Below, piece after piece: positions 1 through 9,408 of a DNA stretch of 64,000 nt. The stretch lies in assembly GCA_002292365.1 (NCBI GenBank), contig DBBU01000009.1, positions 22,669 through 86,668 of the forward strand, written 5' to 3'. Position 1 is the first letter of the stretch. The number at the start of each line of letters is the position of its first letter. The stretch comes from Flammeovirgaceae bacterium UBA976 (GTDB taxonomy: Bacteria > Bacteroidota > Bacteroidia > Cytophagales > Cyclobacteriaceae). The translations under genes were made by a program, and so were the position numbers. The notes under the pieces are model-generated. The model did no database searches and had not been told where the DNA came from. It worked only from the letters and a program-made list of their open reading frames with translations.

Positions 1-1
1 G

Positions 2-265
2 GGGTGGGCGACCTCATCAAATGATCAAGGAATCCCCAAAGCTCATGTGAATCAAATTTTTCAAAAAATTTATTATCAACAGTTAAGCGCTTGGTGTAAA
101 GAGGATCAGATTCTGGCCTTTGTCTTTGAGGCATTTGATGAGCCGTGGAAGGGATCCTCAGATCCAAATGAACCTGAAAAGCACTGGGGATTGTACTTTG
201 AGAATCGTACCCCAAAGTTGGCTTTTTCTGATAGAGGTGAATATAAGCGATCTTTCAAGATCTGA
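2..265 (+). CDS. GH17-like beta-1,3-glucanase, C-terminal fragment (cut by window edge)
   Basis: This is the C-terminal end of a glycoside hydrolase that enters from outside the window; the frame is open to base 2 and ends in TGA at 263-265. The visible part starts with GWAT, which fits the residues just after the catalytic nucleophile in GH17 (usually E-x-GW-P-T/S). A later stretch, AFVFEAFDEPWKG, with HWGL after it, is the typical strand-8 end of a GH17 barrel. GH17 enzymes cleave beta-1,3-glucans such as laminarin, usually outside the cytoplasm. The next gene, a GH-Q phosphorylase-like protein, supports a beta-glucan role. The internal ATG at 47 is not the start. The family is fairly secure; the N-terminus, signal and substrate cannot be seen. 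Confidence 0.7.
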   Translation, partial: GWATSSNDQGIPKAHVNQIFQKIYYQQLSAWCKEDQILAFVFEAFDEPWKGSSDPNEPEKHWGLYFENRTPKLAFSDRGEYKRSFKI

Positions 266-703
266 TAATAAATTTGGGATTTCAGTTAGGTATGGTTCAA
301 TCATATTGTTATCAATATTCTTTCATGAGCGTTCATTTGTCATCAGCTCTCATTATTTATTATTTACGTTTTTTGAGAATAAAGTTTTCTATTTAATTAG
401 TAATCCAAACATTGATTAAACAAAAAATAGTAATTGTAGAATAATTTTATTTTCATTGCCCAACAAAACTTATAGTGGATAGTATCATTATAGTAATATT
501 AACTTATTAAAGAGCTCAATTCCGTTGTGATAACAATTGAGATGTTTATAAAGAGCTAATTAATTGAAAAGAGCACCCCATTTATCCTGTATATATTAAA
601 GAATTAATAGGACTTTGATTTGTGATTTTATTTAAATAGTGATTCAACATGTGAGTTAAAGACGCTCAATACCATTCACAATCCGGATACTGCAGATATT
701 TTT
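266..703. other. Intergenic region without a gene (438 bp)
   Basis: This AT-rich stretch separates the GH17 fragment from the large phosphorylase-like gene. I see no convincing coding frame, RNA gene or strong hairpin. It probably holds the promoter of the downstream glucan genes, but no clear -33/-7 pair could be assigned. Confidence 0.5.
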
Positions 704-3700
704 ATGATTGATAAGAAAAAGATTTTTTTAGGAACGACCGAAGCTGATTTTTCAGAAAAAAAGATAGCTGGAAAATTGCTTCAAATAGGTGATGAGACAT
801 TTTATAAAATAAGCCATTTTGATGAGATGCGATCGTTCTTTATGACGGTGGTGAGTCATTCCAATCATTGGATGTTTATTTCAAGCACGGGTGGTTTATC
901 TGCAGGGAGAAAAGATTGTAACTCAGCACTGTTTCCTTATTATACGGATGATAAGATTACGAGTTCTGCTGAAATAACAGGTAGTAAAACCTTGTTTTTG
1001 GTTTCAAAAGGGGATAAGACTTCTTTATGGGAGCCCTTTTCTAGCAAATATGCGGGAATTTATAAGGTCACGAGAAATCTGTACAAAAATGCCTTTGGAA
1101 ATAAGATCATCTTTGAAGAGATCAATCATGATTTAGCATTGAAGTTCACCTACCAGTGGAATTCTAGTGATCATTTTGGATTTGTTAAAAAATCCACCAT
1201 TACCAATGAGGGAGGAGAGGCAGTTACCCTTTCCTTGTTAGATGGGATCCAAAATCTATTGCCTCATGGCGTAGAGCAAGCCGTTCAAAGCGGTAGCAGT
1301 AATTTAGTAGATGCTTACAAAAAATGTGAATTAGAGACTGATTCTGGTGTGGGCATCTATTCTTTGAGTGCCATCATAGTGGACAGAGCAGAGCCTAGCG
1401 AGGCTTTAAAAGCCAATGTAGTTTGGTCTTTAGGTTTAGATCATGCAATAATACTGCTTTCCTCTAGTCAACTAGATAATTTTAGAAGGGGCGGGGTACT
1501 CAATCAAGAAGAGGATGTGAAAGCAGAAAAAGGCGCTTATTTTCTGCATGACGAAATTTCACTATCAGCAAAAGAACAAAAAAATTGGTTGATTGTCGCG
1601 GATGTAAATCAATCTATTTCAGATATTATTAAGATTAAGGAAAGACTCAAGTCAAAAGAGAATCTACTTGATCAAATTAACAAAGACATTGAAGCAGGTT
1701 CGATGCATTTACTTGAATTGGTGGGTGCTGCAGATGGGTTGAGGTTATCTGCGCATAGGCCTCGTAATATTCGTCACTTTTCCAATACCATGTTCAACAT
1801 CATGCGTGGGGGTATCTTTGATCATAATTATCAGATAGGAAAGATTGACTTCTTAGAATATTTGTCCAAAGCGAATAAAAATGTTTTTGCCGAAAAAAAG
1901 GTTCTTCTAGATAATTTATCTGATGTGTTTGACCTTTATGATTTACGTCAATTAGCCGAAAATGAAAGTGCTGATTTTAAAAGATTGTGTACGGAGTACT
2001 TGCCCTTGATGTTCAGTAGAAGACATGGCGATCCGAGTCGCCCATGGAATCAGTTTTCAATCAATACGAAGAGCGAAGTAGATGGCTCCAAAATATTGGA
2101 TTATCAGGGAAATTGGAGAGATCTTTTTCAAAATTGGGAAGCACTTGCATATTCATACCCAGAATTCATTGAAGGGATGATATATAAGTTCTTGAATGCC
2201 ACTACGTTTGATGGCTACAATCCTTACCGCGTTACCAAAGATGGATTTGACTGGGAGACCATAGAGCCAGGCAATCCATGGGCTTATATCGGTTACTGGG
2301 GGGATCATCAAATCATTTATTTACTCAAATTTTTGGAGTTCATTGAAAACTATTATCCTAATAAACTAGCGGAGTCTTTTTCGAAGAATTTGTTTGTTTA
2401 TGCCAATGTGCCTTATATGATCAAGGATTATGAAGATTTATTAGAAAATCCGAAAGATACCATTGTTTACGATTATGCAAATGAAGCGCGCATACAAGCA
2501 CAACGTACAAAAATTGGCGCAGATGGTGCCTTGCTTACTGATGCCAATGACCAAATTTATAAGGTCAACTTCATTGAGAAAGTTTTAGCTACTGTTTTAG
2601 CTAAAATGTCAAATTTCATACCTGAGGGTGGAATTTGGATGAATACCCAACGTCCCGAGTGGAATGATGCTAATAATGCCTTGGTTGGAAATGGTGTCTC
2701 AATGGTTACCTTGTACTACCTAAAAAGGTTTCTTAAGTTTTTTGAAAATATTTTAAGTAAATATGATCGAGAGGATATTGGGATCTCAGTAGAGTTAAAG
2801 CAATTCTTAAGTGAGCTTACCCATGTTTTAGCTCAAAATCAGACATTATTGAGGAGTAATATTTCTGATAAAGAGCGTAAAAGGGTATTGGATGGCTTAG
2901 GAAGTGCCGGAAGTTCTTTCAGAAAGGTCATTTACACCCAAAGGTTTTCAGGGCAAAAAGTAAAAGTGCATACAGCAGAGATTACTTCATTTATTGATCT
3001 ATCAAGTTTGTTCTTAGCCCATTCTATTAAAGCAAACAAAAGAAAAGACCACCTTTACCATGCCTATAATTTGATGACCGTGAAAGGTAAGGATGAAGTT
3101 TCCATTTCCTACCTACCAGAAATGCTCGAAGGGCAAGTAGCAGTATTGAGTTCAGGATTTTTATCTTCAAGTGAGAGTTTAGAGGTTTTGGACGCATTGA
3201 AGTCTAGTAGTTTGTTTAGGGTCGATCAATTTAGTTATATACTTTACCCTAATAAAAGCTTACCTAGGTTTGTTGAGAAGAATACCATACCTCAGGAGGC
3301 CATATTAAATTCGGATCTCCTGAAAAAGTTGATTGAACACAAGAATGTTCAGGTAGTTGAAAGAGATGCACTTGGAGAATATCACTTCAACGGCGCTTTT
3401 AATAATGTCAACTCTCTTAAAGCTTCGCTCGAATCGCTTCCTGAGATGTATCAAGCATTGGTAAAAAGAGAATCTGAGGCCCTATATCAAATCTTCGAAG
3501 GCGTATTTGATCATAAATCTTTTACCGGAAGGTCAGGAACATTCTTTGGATATGAAGGTCTGGGCTCTATCTATTGGCACATGGTCTCAAAGTTGTTATT
3601 AGCTACTTTCGAGATAACCAAGGATGCTGTGAAGCAAAAAGAGGACAAGGCCCTTGTCGGTAGGTTATTTGATCATTATTTTGAGATCAACGAAGGAATT

Positions 3701-4165
3701 GGAGTCAATAAATCTCCAGAATTATATGGCGCCTTTTCCACAGATGCCTATTCACATACACCCGGAGGTAAGGGTGCCCAGCAGCCTGGGATGACTGGTC
3801 AAGTAAAGGAAGACCTTTTGAGTAGGTGGGGAGAACTGGGCATTGAGGTGCAAGAGGGCATTTTGACATTTGATCCCTTTATGTTGCGATATGATGAGTT
3901 TTTGACTGAAAATCAAGACTATGTTTACGTCAATGTACTTAAGGAAAGATGCTCGATTGCACTTGAAAAGGACAGCTTAGGCTTTACTTATTGTCAGATA
4001 CCCATCATATATCAAGCGTCACATACTTCAAAAATTGAAGTGCATTTTAACGACGGGGCACGACGGATCATTGAGGGAAACCAATTAGATTTGACTGTGA
4101 GCCGCATGATATTTAAAAGAACCAATGAGATCCATAAATTGGTCGTTTTCTTGATGCTAGATTAG
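704..4165 (+). CDS. Clan GH-Q phosphorylase-like protein, probably beta-1,3-glucan phosphorylase (GH149/GH161 type)
   Basis: A 1153-residue protein without a signal peptide, so probably cytoplasmic. The length and pattern suit the large phosphorylases related to GH94: an N-terminal beta-sandwich (about 1-330), a helical linker, an (alpha/alpha)6 barrel (about 400-950) and a C-terminal beta part. Visible GH94-like signatures include PGNPWAYIGYWGDHQ in mid-barrel, RPEWNDANNALVGNG, and GMTGQVKEDLLSRWGELG near the C-terminus. GH149 and GH161 members of about 1100-1200 residues phosphorolyse beta-1,3-oligoglucans to glucose-1-phosphate. The GH17 upstream and the hydrolase and sugar symporter downstream agree with that role. 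The exact family is inferred from size and neighbours; another GH94-like specificity is possible. The start ATG at 704 is the first one after a stop-rich stretch. Confidence 0.6.
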   Translation: MIDKKKIFLGTTEADFSEKKIAGKLLQIGDETFYKISHFDEMRSFFMTVVSHSNHWMFISSTGGLSAGRKDCNSALFPYYTDDKITSSAEITGSKTLFLVSKGDKTSLWEPFSSKYAGIYKVTRNLYKNAFGNKIIFEEINHDLALKFTYQWNSSDHFGFVKKSTITNEGGEAVTLSLLDGIQNLLPHGVEQAVQSGSSNLVDAYKKCELETDSGVGIYSLSAIIVDRAEPSEALKANVVWSLGLDHAIILLSSSQLDNFRRGGVLNQEEDVKAEKGAYFLHDEISLSAKEQKNWLIVADVNQSISDIIKIKERLKSKENLLDQINKDIEAGSMHLLELVGAADGLRLSAHRPRNIRHFSNTMFNIMRGGIFDHNYQIGKIDFLEYLSKANKNVFAEKKVLLDNLSDVFDLYDLRQLAENESADFKRLCTEYLPLMFSRRHGDPSRPWNQFSINTKSEVDGSKILDYQGNWRDLFQNWEALAYSYPEFIEGMIYKFLNATTFDGYNPYRVTKDGFDWETIEPGNPWAYIGYWGDHQIIYLLKFLEFIENYYPNKLAESFSKNLFVYANVPYMIKDYEDLLENPKDTIVYDYANEARIQAQRTKIGADGALLTDANDQIYKVNFIEKVLATVLAKMSNFIPEGGIWMNTQRPEWNDANNALVGNGVSMVTLYYLKRFLKFFENILSKYDREDIGISVELKQFLSELTHVLAQNQTLLRSNISDKERKRVLDGLGSAGSSFRKVIYTQRFSGQKVKVHTAEITSFIDLSSLFLAHSIKANKRKDHLYHAYNLMTVKGKDEVSISYLPEMLEGQVAVLSSGFLSSSESLEVLDALKSSSLFRVDQFSYILYPNKSLPRFVEKNTIPQEAILNSDLLKKLIEHKNVQVVERDALGEYHFNGAFNNVNSLKASLESLPEMYQALVKRESEALYQIFEGVFDHKSFTGRSGTFFGYEGLGSIYWHMVSKLLLATFEITKDAVKQKEDKALVGRLFDHYFEINEGIGVNKSPELYGAFSTDAYSHTPGGKGAQQPGMTGQVKEDLLSRWGELGIEVQEGILTFDPFMLRYDEFLTENQDYVYVNVLKERCSIALEKDSLGFTYCQIPIIYQASHTSKIEVHFNDGARRIIEGNQLDLTVSRMIFKRTNEIHKLVVFLMLD

Positions 4166-4243
4166 TGAATTCAGGAGATTATAGACGGAATTATTCATAA
4201 AAAATAAATGGTCTGGGGGTAGGCATAGATATCAATACATAAA

Positions 4244-5245
4244 ATGAAAATACATAAGGCAGTATTCATTCTTATTTTAGCCCTCGCATGCAAGCCGGCT
4301 ACTAATTTAAATCTTGTTACAATATCAGGTAAGCAGTTATTGGTAAATAACGAGACCTACTTCATCAAAGGCATTTGTTACCATCCCGTACTTCAGGGTA
4401 GTACTAAGCGTTCTTTTGACTTGATAGATCAGGATTTGTCTTTAATGGTAGAGGCAGGTATCAATACCATCAGAGTATATGAACCTATCATATCAGAAGA
4501 AGTACTTGATAAAATTTGGGCCGCAGGTCTTAAAGTCATTATCAGTTTTGGGTACGATCAAAAAGGTACTTTTGATATTTCATCAAGTACTTATTTAGAT
4601 TATATAGAGAAATACAAGTTTCACCCATCTATTTTGGCTTGGGAGCTTGGGAATGAATATAATTTTCATCCTGAGTGGTTCACTAGCGACATAAAAAACT
4701 GGTATCAGATACTTAATGAGTCTGCAGCGTTCATCCATGAGTTGGATAAAACCCACCCAGTTGCCACCGCACATGGGGAACTGCCAGATAAGTTAGCACG
4801 AGGCATGTGTCCCAACATTGATATATGGGGTATGAATGTGTACCGATGGGATCAACCCGCATCAATCATAGAAGATTGGAAAAAGTTGAGCGATAAACCC
4901 ATGTATTTTTCTGAAAGTGGTGCTGATAGTTATATGACCATAGCTAAGGCTGGGTTTGAGGCGGGTGAAAATCAAAGGGCTCAGGCAGTAGCAAATGCGA
5001 ATATTATAGATGAAGTTCTCAAAAACGCGGCAGATAACACTGGCCTATTTATCTTTTCTTTTACCGATGGCTTATGGAAGGCGGGAAATCCTAATGTACA
5101 GGACGTAGGGGGATGGGCTCCTAACAGTAGCGGTGTCCCTTATGACGGGGTGCCTAATGAAGAATATTGGGGTATTGTTGACATCAATAGAAATAAAAAG
5201 CTAACTTTTGATGTAATTAAAGAGCTGTTCAACAAAAAATATTAA
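4244..5245 (+). CDS. Lipoprotein clan GH-A glycoside hydrolase
   Basis: A 333-residue lipoprotein: a short basic N-terminus, a hydrophobic stretch and a lipobox LALAC with Cys16, so it is exported and lipid-anchored. The rest is a TIM barrel of clan GH-A. The general acid/base is probably Glu138 in WELGNEYN, and the nucleophile Glu224 in YFSESGADSY. The lack of extra domains and the pattern around GICYHPV and AGINTIRVYE resemble barrels of the GH2/GH5/GH72 type, but I cannot fix the family. It lies 78 bp after the phosphorylase-like gene and 2 bp before a sugar symporter, so it is most likely a periplasmic or surface beta-glucosidase, glucanase or transglycosidase that trims oligosaccharides before uptake. 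Confidence 0.7.
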   Translation: MKIHKAVFILILALACKPATNLNLVTISGKQLLVNNETYFIKGICYHPVLQGSTKRSFDLIDQDLSLMVEAGINTIRVYEPIISEEVLDKIWAAGLKVIISFGYDQKGTFDISSSTYLDYIEKYKFHPSILAWELGNEYNFHPEWFTSDIKNWYQILNESAAFIHELDKTHPVATAHGELPDKLARGMCPNIDIWGMNVYRWDQPASIIEDWKKLSDKPMYFSESGADSYMTIAKAGFEAGENQRAQAVANANIIDEVLKNAADNTGLFIFSFTDGLWKAGNPNVQDVGGWAPNSSGVPYDGVPNEEYWGIVDINRNKKLTFDVIKELFNKKY

Positions 5246-5247
5246 TC

Positions 5248-6660
5248 ATGTCTATAAATAATAAAGTTCCCTTCGGTCAAAAAATAGCATTTGGATTTGG
5301 TATGCTCGCCAATCAAATGTTTCCAGCCGTTATAAGTATTTTTATTGTAGTTCTTGTCCAGAGTTTAGGCTTTCCTGGATGGATGTGGGGATTTGTTATG
5401 ATTTTCCCAAGACTTTTTGATGCCATAACCGATCCGATTATGGGTTTTATCTCTGATAACACCAAATCAAAGTGGGGGCGTAGACGTCAATATGTTTTTT
5501 TAGGAGCTATAATAATGGGTTTTTCATTCATTGTCATGTGGCAGCTCCATAAAGAAAGTAACATTGATTATAACTTCACCTATTTTCTTTTATGGTCATT
5601 ATTCTTTTATGTTGGGTTGACAATATTTAGTGTTCCATATGTAGCCATGGGATATGAAATGAGCGATGATTTTCACGAAAGAACAAACATTATGGCTGTC
5701 GCTCAATTTATCGGCCAGTGGGCGTGGGTCATTGCCCCATGGTTTTGGGTCATTATGGATGATCAAAATTTTTTTGAATCTAGTGAAATTGCAGTAAGAG
5801 AGTTGGCAGTATGGGTGGGTTTAGTGTGTATGACTTTTGCAATGATACCGGCTATTTTTATAAAAAGTAAATCAACTTTAAATCAAGATTACGATAGCAT
5901 TACTTTTAAAAACATCATTAAAAGTTTATACAGCATATTTGTTATCAACTTTAGTCAAGCATTCAAAATAAAAGCATTTAGAAAATTATGTATTGCCACT
6001 TTTCTAATTTTTAATGCTTTCAATACGGTAGCAGCATTTACCTATTTCATCATTGTTTTCTTTTTATTTAATGGTGTGACAGGCCCTGATGGAGCCTGGT
6101 GGTGGCCTACTCTTTTTGGAAGTGTTGGAGCTTTAGTAACCACTTTCTTGGTAATTCCCGCGGTAACTATACTGTCAAACAAAGTAGGTAAAAAGAAAGC
6201 ATTTATAGTTTCACAATCAGTTTCTATCATAGGATATATTATGTTTTGGTTTTTATTTATACCAGGAAAGCCTTATATGTTTTTACTTGCATTACCTTTT
6301 TTCTCTTTTGGGATTGGGGGTTTATTTACGCTGATGATGTCAATGACCGCAGATGTGATTGACTTAGACGAATTGAATACAGGAAAAAGACGTGAGGGTA
6401 TTTTTGGTGCCATATATTGGTGGATGGTAAAATTTGGATATGGAATTGCCGGAGGATTAAGTGGTGTGATTTTATCTGTAATAGGTTGGGAATCTGGAAG
6501 TGCTACTCAAACCGAAGAAGCATTGTATGGCTTACGATTATTTTTCTCTGGATTGCCCATATTGGGGACTTTATTAGCTATTTACGTGATGAGAGATTAT
6601 GAGATTACCGAGGAAAAGGCCAAAGAAATTTCCGCCAAGTTGGCAGCTCGTAAAGCCTAA
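5248..6660 (+). CDS. GPH-family (MelB-like) sugar:cation symporter
   Basis: A 470-residue inner-membrane protein with about 12 hydrophobic segments. The N-terminal half has FPRLFDAITDPIMGFISDNT followed by KWGRRRQY, the loop 2-3 signature of glycoside-pentoside-hexuronide symporters, and a second conserved region (DLDELNTGKRREGIFGAIY) lies in the C-terminal half. Members import sugars or glycosides with Na+ or H+. The start ATG sits 2 bp after the stop of the lipoprotein hydrolase, so the two are translated as a unit. Its cargo is likely glucose or beta-gluco-oligosaccharides made by the preceding enzymes, for phosphorolysis in the cytoplasm. The substrate is inference from context. Confidence 0.85.
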   Translation: MSINNKVPFGQKIAFGFGMLANQMFPAVISIFIVVLVQSLGFPGWMWGFVMIFPRLFDAITDPIMGFISDNTKSKWGRRRQYVFLGAIIMGFSFIVMWQLHKESNIDYNFTYFLLWSLFFYVGLTIFSVPYVAMGYEMSDDFHERTNIMAVAQFIGQWAWVIAPWFWVIMDDQNFFESSEIAVRELAVWVGLVCMTFAMIPAIFIKSKSTLNQDYDSITFKNIIKSLYSIFVINFSQAFKIKAFRKLCIATFLIFNAFNTVAAFTYFIIVFFLFNGVTGPDGAWWWPTLFGSVGALVTTFLVIPAVTILSNKVGKKKAFIVSQSVSIIGYIMFWFLFIPGKPYMFLLALPFFSFGIGGLFTLMMSMTADVIDLDELNTGKRREGIFGAIYWWMVKFGYGIAGGLSGVILSVIGWESGSATQTEEALYGLRLFFSGLPILGTLLAIYVMRDYEITEEKAKEISAKLAARKA

Positions 6661-6860
6661 TATGTCATCTGATCTCATCCTGAAGTTATTAAAAAGCGAT
6701 TAACAGTCATTCTCTTGGCTAATTCCATATTCAAATGATTATCAATGATATTTATTTTTAGACAAGTATGAAATGATATAATTACAACTTATGGTCTTGA
6801 TCAACTGATGATCACATCAATATTGCGCATTTTTAGTTTTTTAAGAATAATGGATTGATC

Positions 6861-7274
6861 ATGGCGAAAATACTGAGTGTTTTTTTTTGGTGATGACTGT
6901 CCAAATTGGAGCTGGGAATGATATATTTGATTCCGCCAATCAAGTGTTGCAGGAAGTAGATGCCAGCTCAAAATGGGGAAATAAGAGAATTTTTTCTTTA
7001 AGTTTGGCTCAATCTACATTGATCAATTGGGCTGCGGGGTGTGAAACAGTTTTGCTGTGAATGGTTTGATGAAATGTTTTACATATTACACCTATAGTAA
7101 GACAAGTTGGGAAAAGAAATTAATATCGGTTATGGTTTTATAAAGCAAGGGAACAATGAGCGGTATCTTAAAACAGATGACAAGTTCCATGTGGTGTCTA
7201 AGTTCGGACACCGTATCAAGGAATGCTTAAATTATACCTTGTTACTTAATTTTGATACGCAGTATGAAAGGTAA
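6861..7274 (+). pseudogene. Broken DUF3078-family protein gene
   Basis: Joining three frames rebuilds the first part of a DUF3078-like outer-membrane protein. It begins with a signal peptide (MAKILSVFFLVMTVQIGAG) and then the family-like signature SLAQSTLINWAAG, followed by FAVNGLMKCFTYYTYSK, NIGYGFIKQGNNERYLKTDD and HRIKECLNYTLLLNFDTQYE. The frame is lost in a run of nine T at 6880-6888 (one base short), again near 7045-7060, where a TGA occurs, and near 7120-7143, where a TAA occurs. It ends at TAA 7272-7274, and the C-terminal half of the family is missing. With three breaks and a lost end, decay is more likely than sequencing error. The DUF3078 assignment is from memory of the NWAAGG motif. 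Confidence 0.65.
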
Positions 7275-7429
7275 TATTTTATGTGCTGTAAAGAAGCATT
7301 GTTTTGGTCGATTGCATCGATGTTTGGGACGCCATGTGAGAGGGATTCTTCAAAAGTCTCATAGCAACTTTTCTACTATAGTCAGATTAAATTTATGTAC
7401 CAGTAAACTAAATTACTCGTTAAAAAAAG

Positions 7430-9214
7430 ATGACATCTCTGGAACAGTATCATAGGTTACTTTACCAAAATGAAGCAACTTTAAAGGTTTTGAAAAAGAA
7501 AGCACTGGTCATCTTAATTTCCCGTTTACTTGTTACCGCTGCTTTTATATTACCCGTGCTACTCTACCGCGCAGAGTGGGTGATAGGGGCGTTTTTTATA
7601 GGTTTGGGCTTGATTAGTATTTTTCTCATTTTAATTAAACAAACAGATCGTATTAACTGGTATAAAACATTGATTACTAATAAAATAAATATAAATAATA
7701 AACAGATAATTTTATCAAATAAATTGGGTTTTGGTGAATATAATGACGGGAGCAAATTTTCTGATCCGCGTCATGATTACGCGTATGACTTAGATTTTTT
7801 TGGTCCAAAATCTTTGTTTCATCTAATCAATCGTACCCGGACTTTTTTGGGTTTGCAGACCTTAAAAAACGATTTCTTAGAAAGTTATGAACCTCGGTTT
7901 ATAAAAGATCGCCAGGTGGCCATTAAAGAACTTTCCGCCCAGATTGAATGGCGCCAATCTTTTGAGGCTATTGCTACAGAAGTGAAGGACGAGGAGAGAC
8001 ATATTGAATTATTGAAGGCATGGACCTTGAAAAAGAGAAAAACGATTCCAAAAGTAGTCAATATGCTTTTTTTAGTCCTTGGAGCATTACCTGTGCCTTT
8101 GTTTATATCTTACTATTTTTCGAAATTGGAAATTTACTATGACTTAGGTTTCACCGCGATATTGATCAATTGGCTGATCACAGGACTACATTACAGAATA
8201 ATTAATGAAGATTTCATTATGGCTGATCACATAGATCAGATCCTCAAGAAATATGGCCTACTTTTGGCGCAAATAGATCAGCAAGTTTTTAAAAGTTCTT
8301 ACTTGACGGATCTTAAGACATTAACATTCTATGAGCAACGTTCGGCACACGATCATGTCAAGCGATTGTCAAACATTGTACATCAATTGGGGAGTTTTCG
8401 TAACCCTTTAGCAGCCCTTTTGTTGGGAGGACTTTTTCTCTATCATCTAAATGTGAGGACGTTGATGTTAAAATGGAAGCGAAGATTTGGCGACCATCTA
8501 TTCATTTGGATACAAGCCCTAGGACAATTTGAGAGTTTGAATAGTTTTGCCCATTTTTCCTTTAATAACCCTGAGTACGTATTTCCTATCCTCAATGATC
8601 GATTTGAGGTTGAATTCATAAACATGGGTCATCCGATGGTGGCCAAAAATGAATTGGTAACCAATACTCTTACGCTCCAGGACTCAAAATTCATTTTACT
8701 GACGGGTTCCAATATGTCAGGAAAAAGTACTTTTTTACGTGCCTTAGGGATCAACTTCGCTTTGGCCAAGATGGGAGCCCCGGTATGTAGTGATCAGGCC
8801 CAAATTCATCCTTTGCCCATGATGGCCACGATGAGACATGCAGATTCATTGAGCGAGGGGAAATCCTACTTCTTTGCCGAAGTACAAAAGTTAAAGACTG
8901 TCATGGCTCAGTTGGAGAAGGGCAGATGCTTGCTCTTGATGGACGAAATATTGCGAGGGACCAATTCAGACGATAAAATTTTGGGGTCGATGAAAATCCT
9001 AAAAAGGGTGATTGCTCAAAAAGCCTTGGGCCTCTTGGCCACCCATGATCTTCAATTATGCGATTTGGAGCAAGATTATCCCGATCAGATGGTCAATTAT
9101 TGTTTTGAAAGTGAGATCAAAAATGACGAACTTGTCTTTGATTACAAGCTGAGAAAGGGCGTCTGCAAAAGCAAAAGCGCCACGTTCTTATTGAAGCAAA
9201 ACAAGATTATTTGA
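7430..9214 (+). CDS. Membrane-anchored MutS-like ATPase
   Basis: A 594-residue protein with a MutS-type ATPase domain at the C-terminus. The Walker A GSNMSGKST is at about 425-433, the family motif DSLSEGKSYFFAEV follows, Walker B CLLLMDEILRGTNS is near 495-508, and the switch THD comes after it. The mismatch-recognition domains of MutS are absent. Instead there are hydrophobic segments at about 27-69 and 210-255 that look like transmembrane helices. This layout matches the short MutS-related proteins common in Bacteroidota, which are often annotated as mismatch repair proteins without evidence. Role unknown: it may bind DNA or nucleic-acid ends at the membrane. The start at 7430 is the first ATG that precedes the hydrophobic segment. 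It has no obvious partner among its neighbours. Confidence 0.75.
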   Translation: MTSLEQYHRLLYQNEATLKVLKKKALVILISRLLVTAAFILPVLLYRAEWVIGAFFIGLGLISIFLILIKQTDRINWYKTLITNKININNKQIILSNKLGFGEYNDGSKFSDPRHDYAYDLDFFGPKSLFHLINRTRTFLGLQTLKNDFLESYEPRFIKDRQVAIKELSAQIEWRQSFEAIATEVKDEERHIELLKAWTLKKRKTIPKVVNMLFLVLGALPVPLFISYYFSKLEIYYDLGFTAILINWLITGLHYRIINEDFIMADHIDQILKKYGLLLAQIDQQVFKSSYLTDLKTLTFYEQRSAHDHVKRLSNIVHQLGSFRNPLAALLLGGLFLYHLNVRTLMLKWKRRFGDHLFIWIQALGQFESLNSFAHFSFNNPEYVFPILNDRFEVEFINMGHPMVAKNELVTNTLTLQDSKFILLTGSNMSGKSTFLRALGINFALAKMGAPVCSDQAQIHPLPMMATMRHADSLSEGKSYFFAEVQKLKTVMAQLEKGRCLLLMDEILRGTNSDDKILGSMKILKRVIAQKALGLLATHDLQLCDLEQDYPDQMVNYCFESEIKNDELVFDYKLRKGVCKSKSATFLLKQNKII

Positions 9215-9408
9215 TTTTAGTCACTATTTATTTATCCACGATCGGACAATTATTTGCTGAATTAGAATAAAATGAAACTAGGTCAAACTATTTTTAAAGC
9301 CAGGATTTTTTGAAGATAACTATCAGAGGCTCATTTAATAGCTATCCTTAAATCAATTACTGAAAACGATACAAAGAGGCCCTAAGCAATTCATTAATTA
9401 GGATACCG

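Noticed and set aside
120..419. Open frame of 99 codons on the plus strand
   Set aside because: It overlaps the GH17 fragment in another frame and continues into AT-rich sequence; its composition is not protein-like.
7252..7455. Open frame of 67 codons before the MutS-like gene
   Set aside because: It starts in the end of the DUF3078 pseudogene and overlaps the MutS start; no motif or signal supports it.
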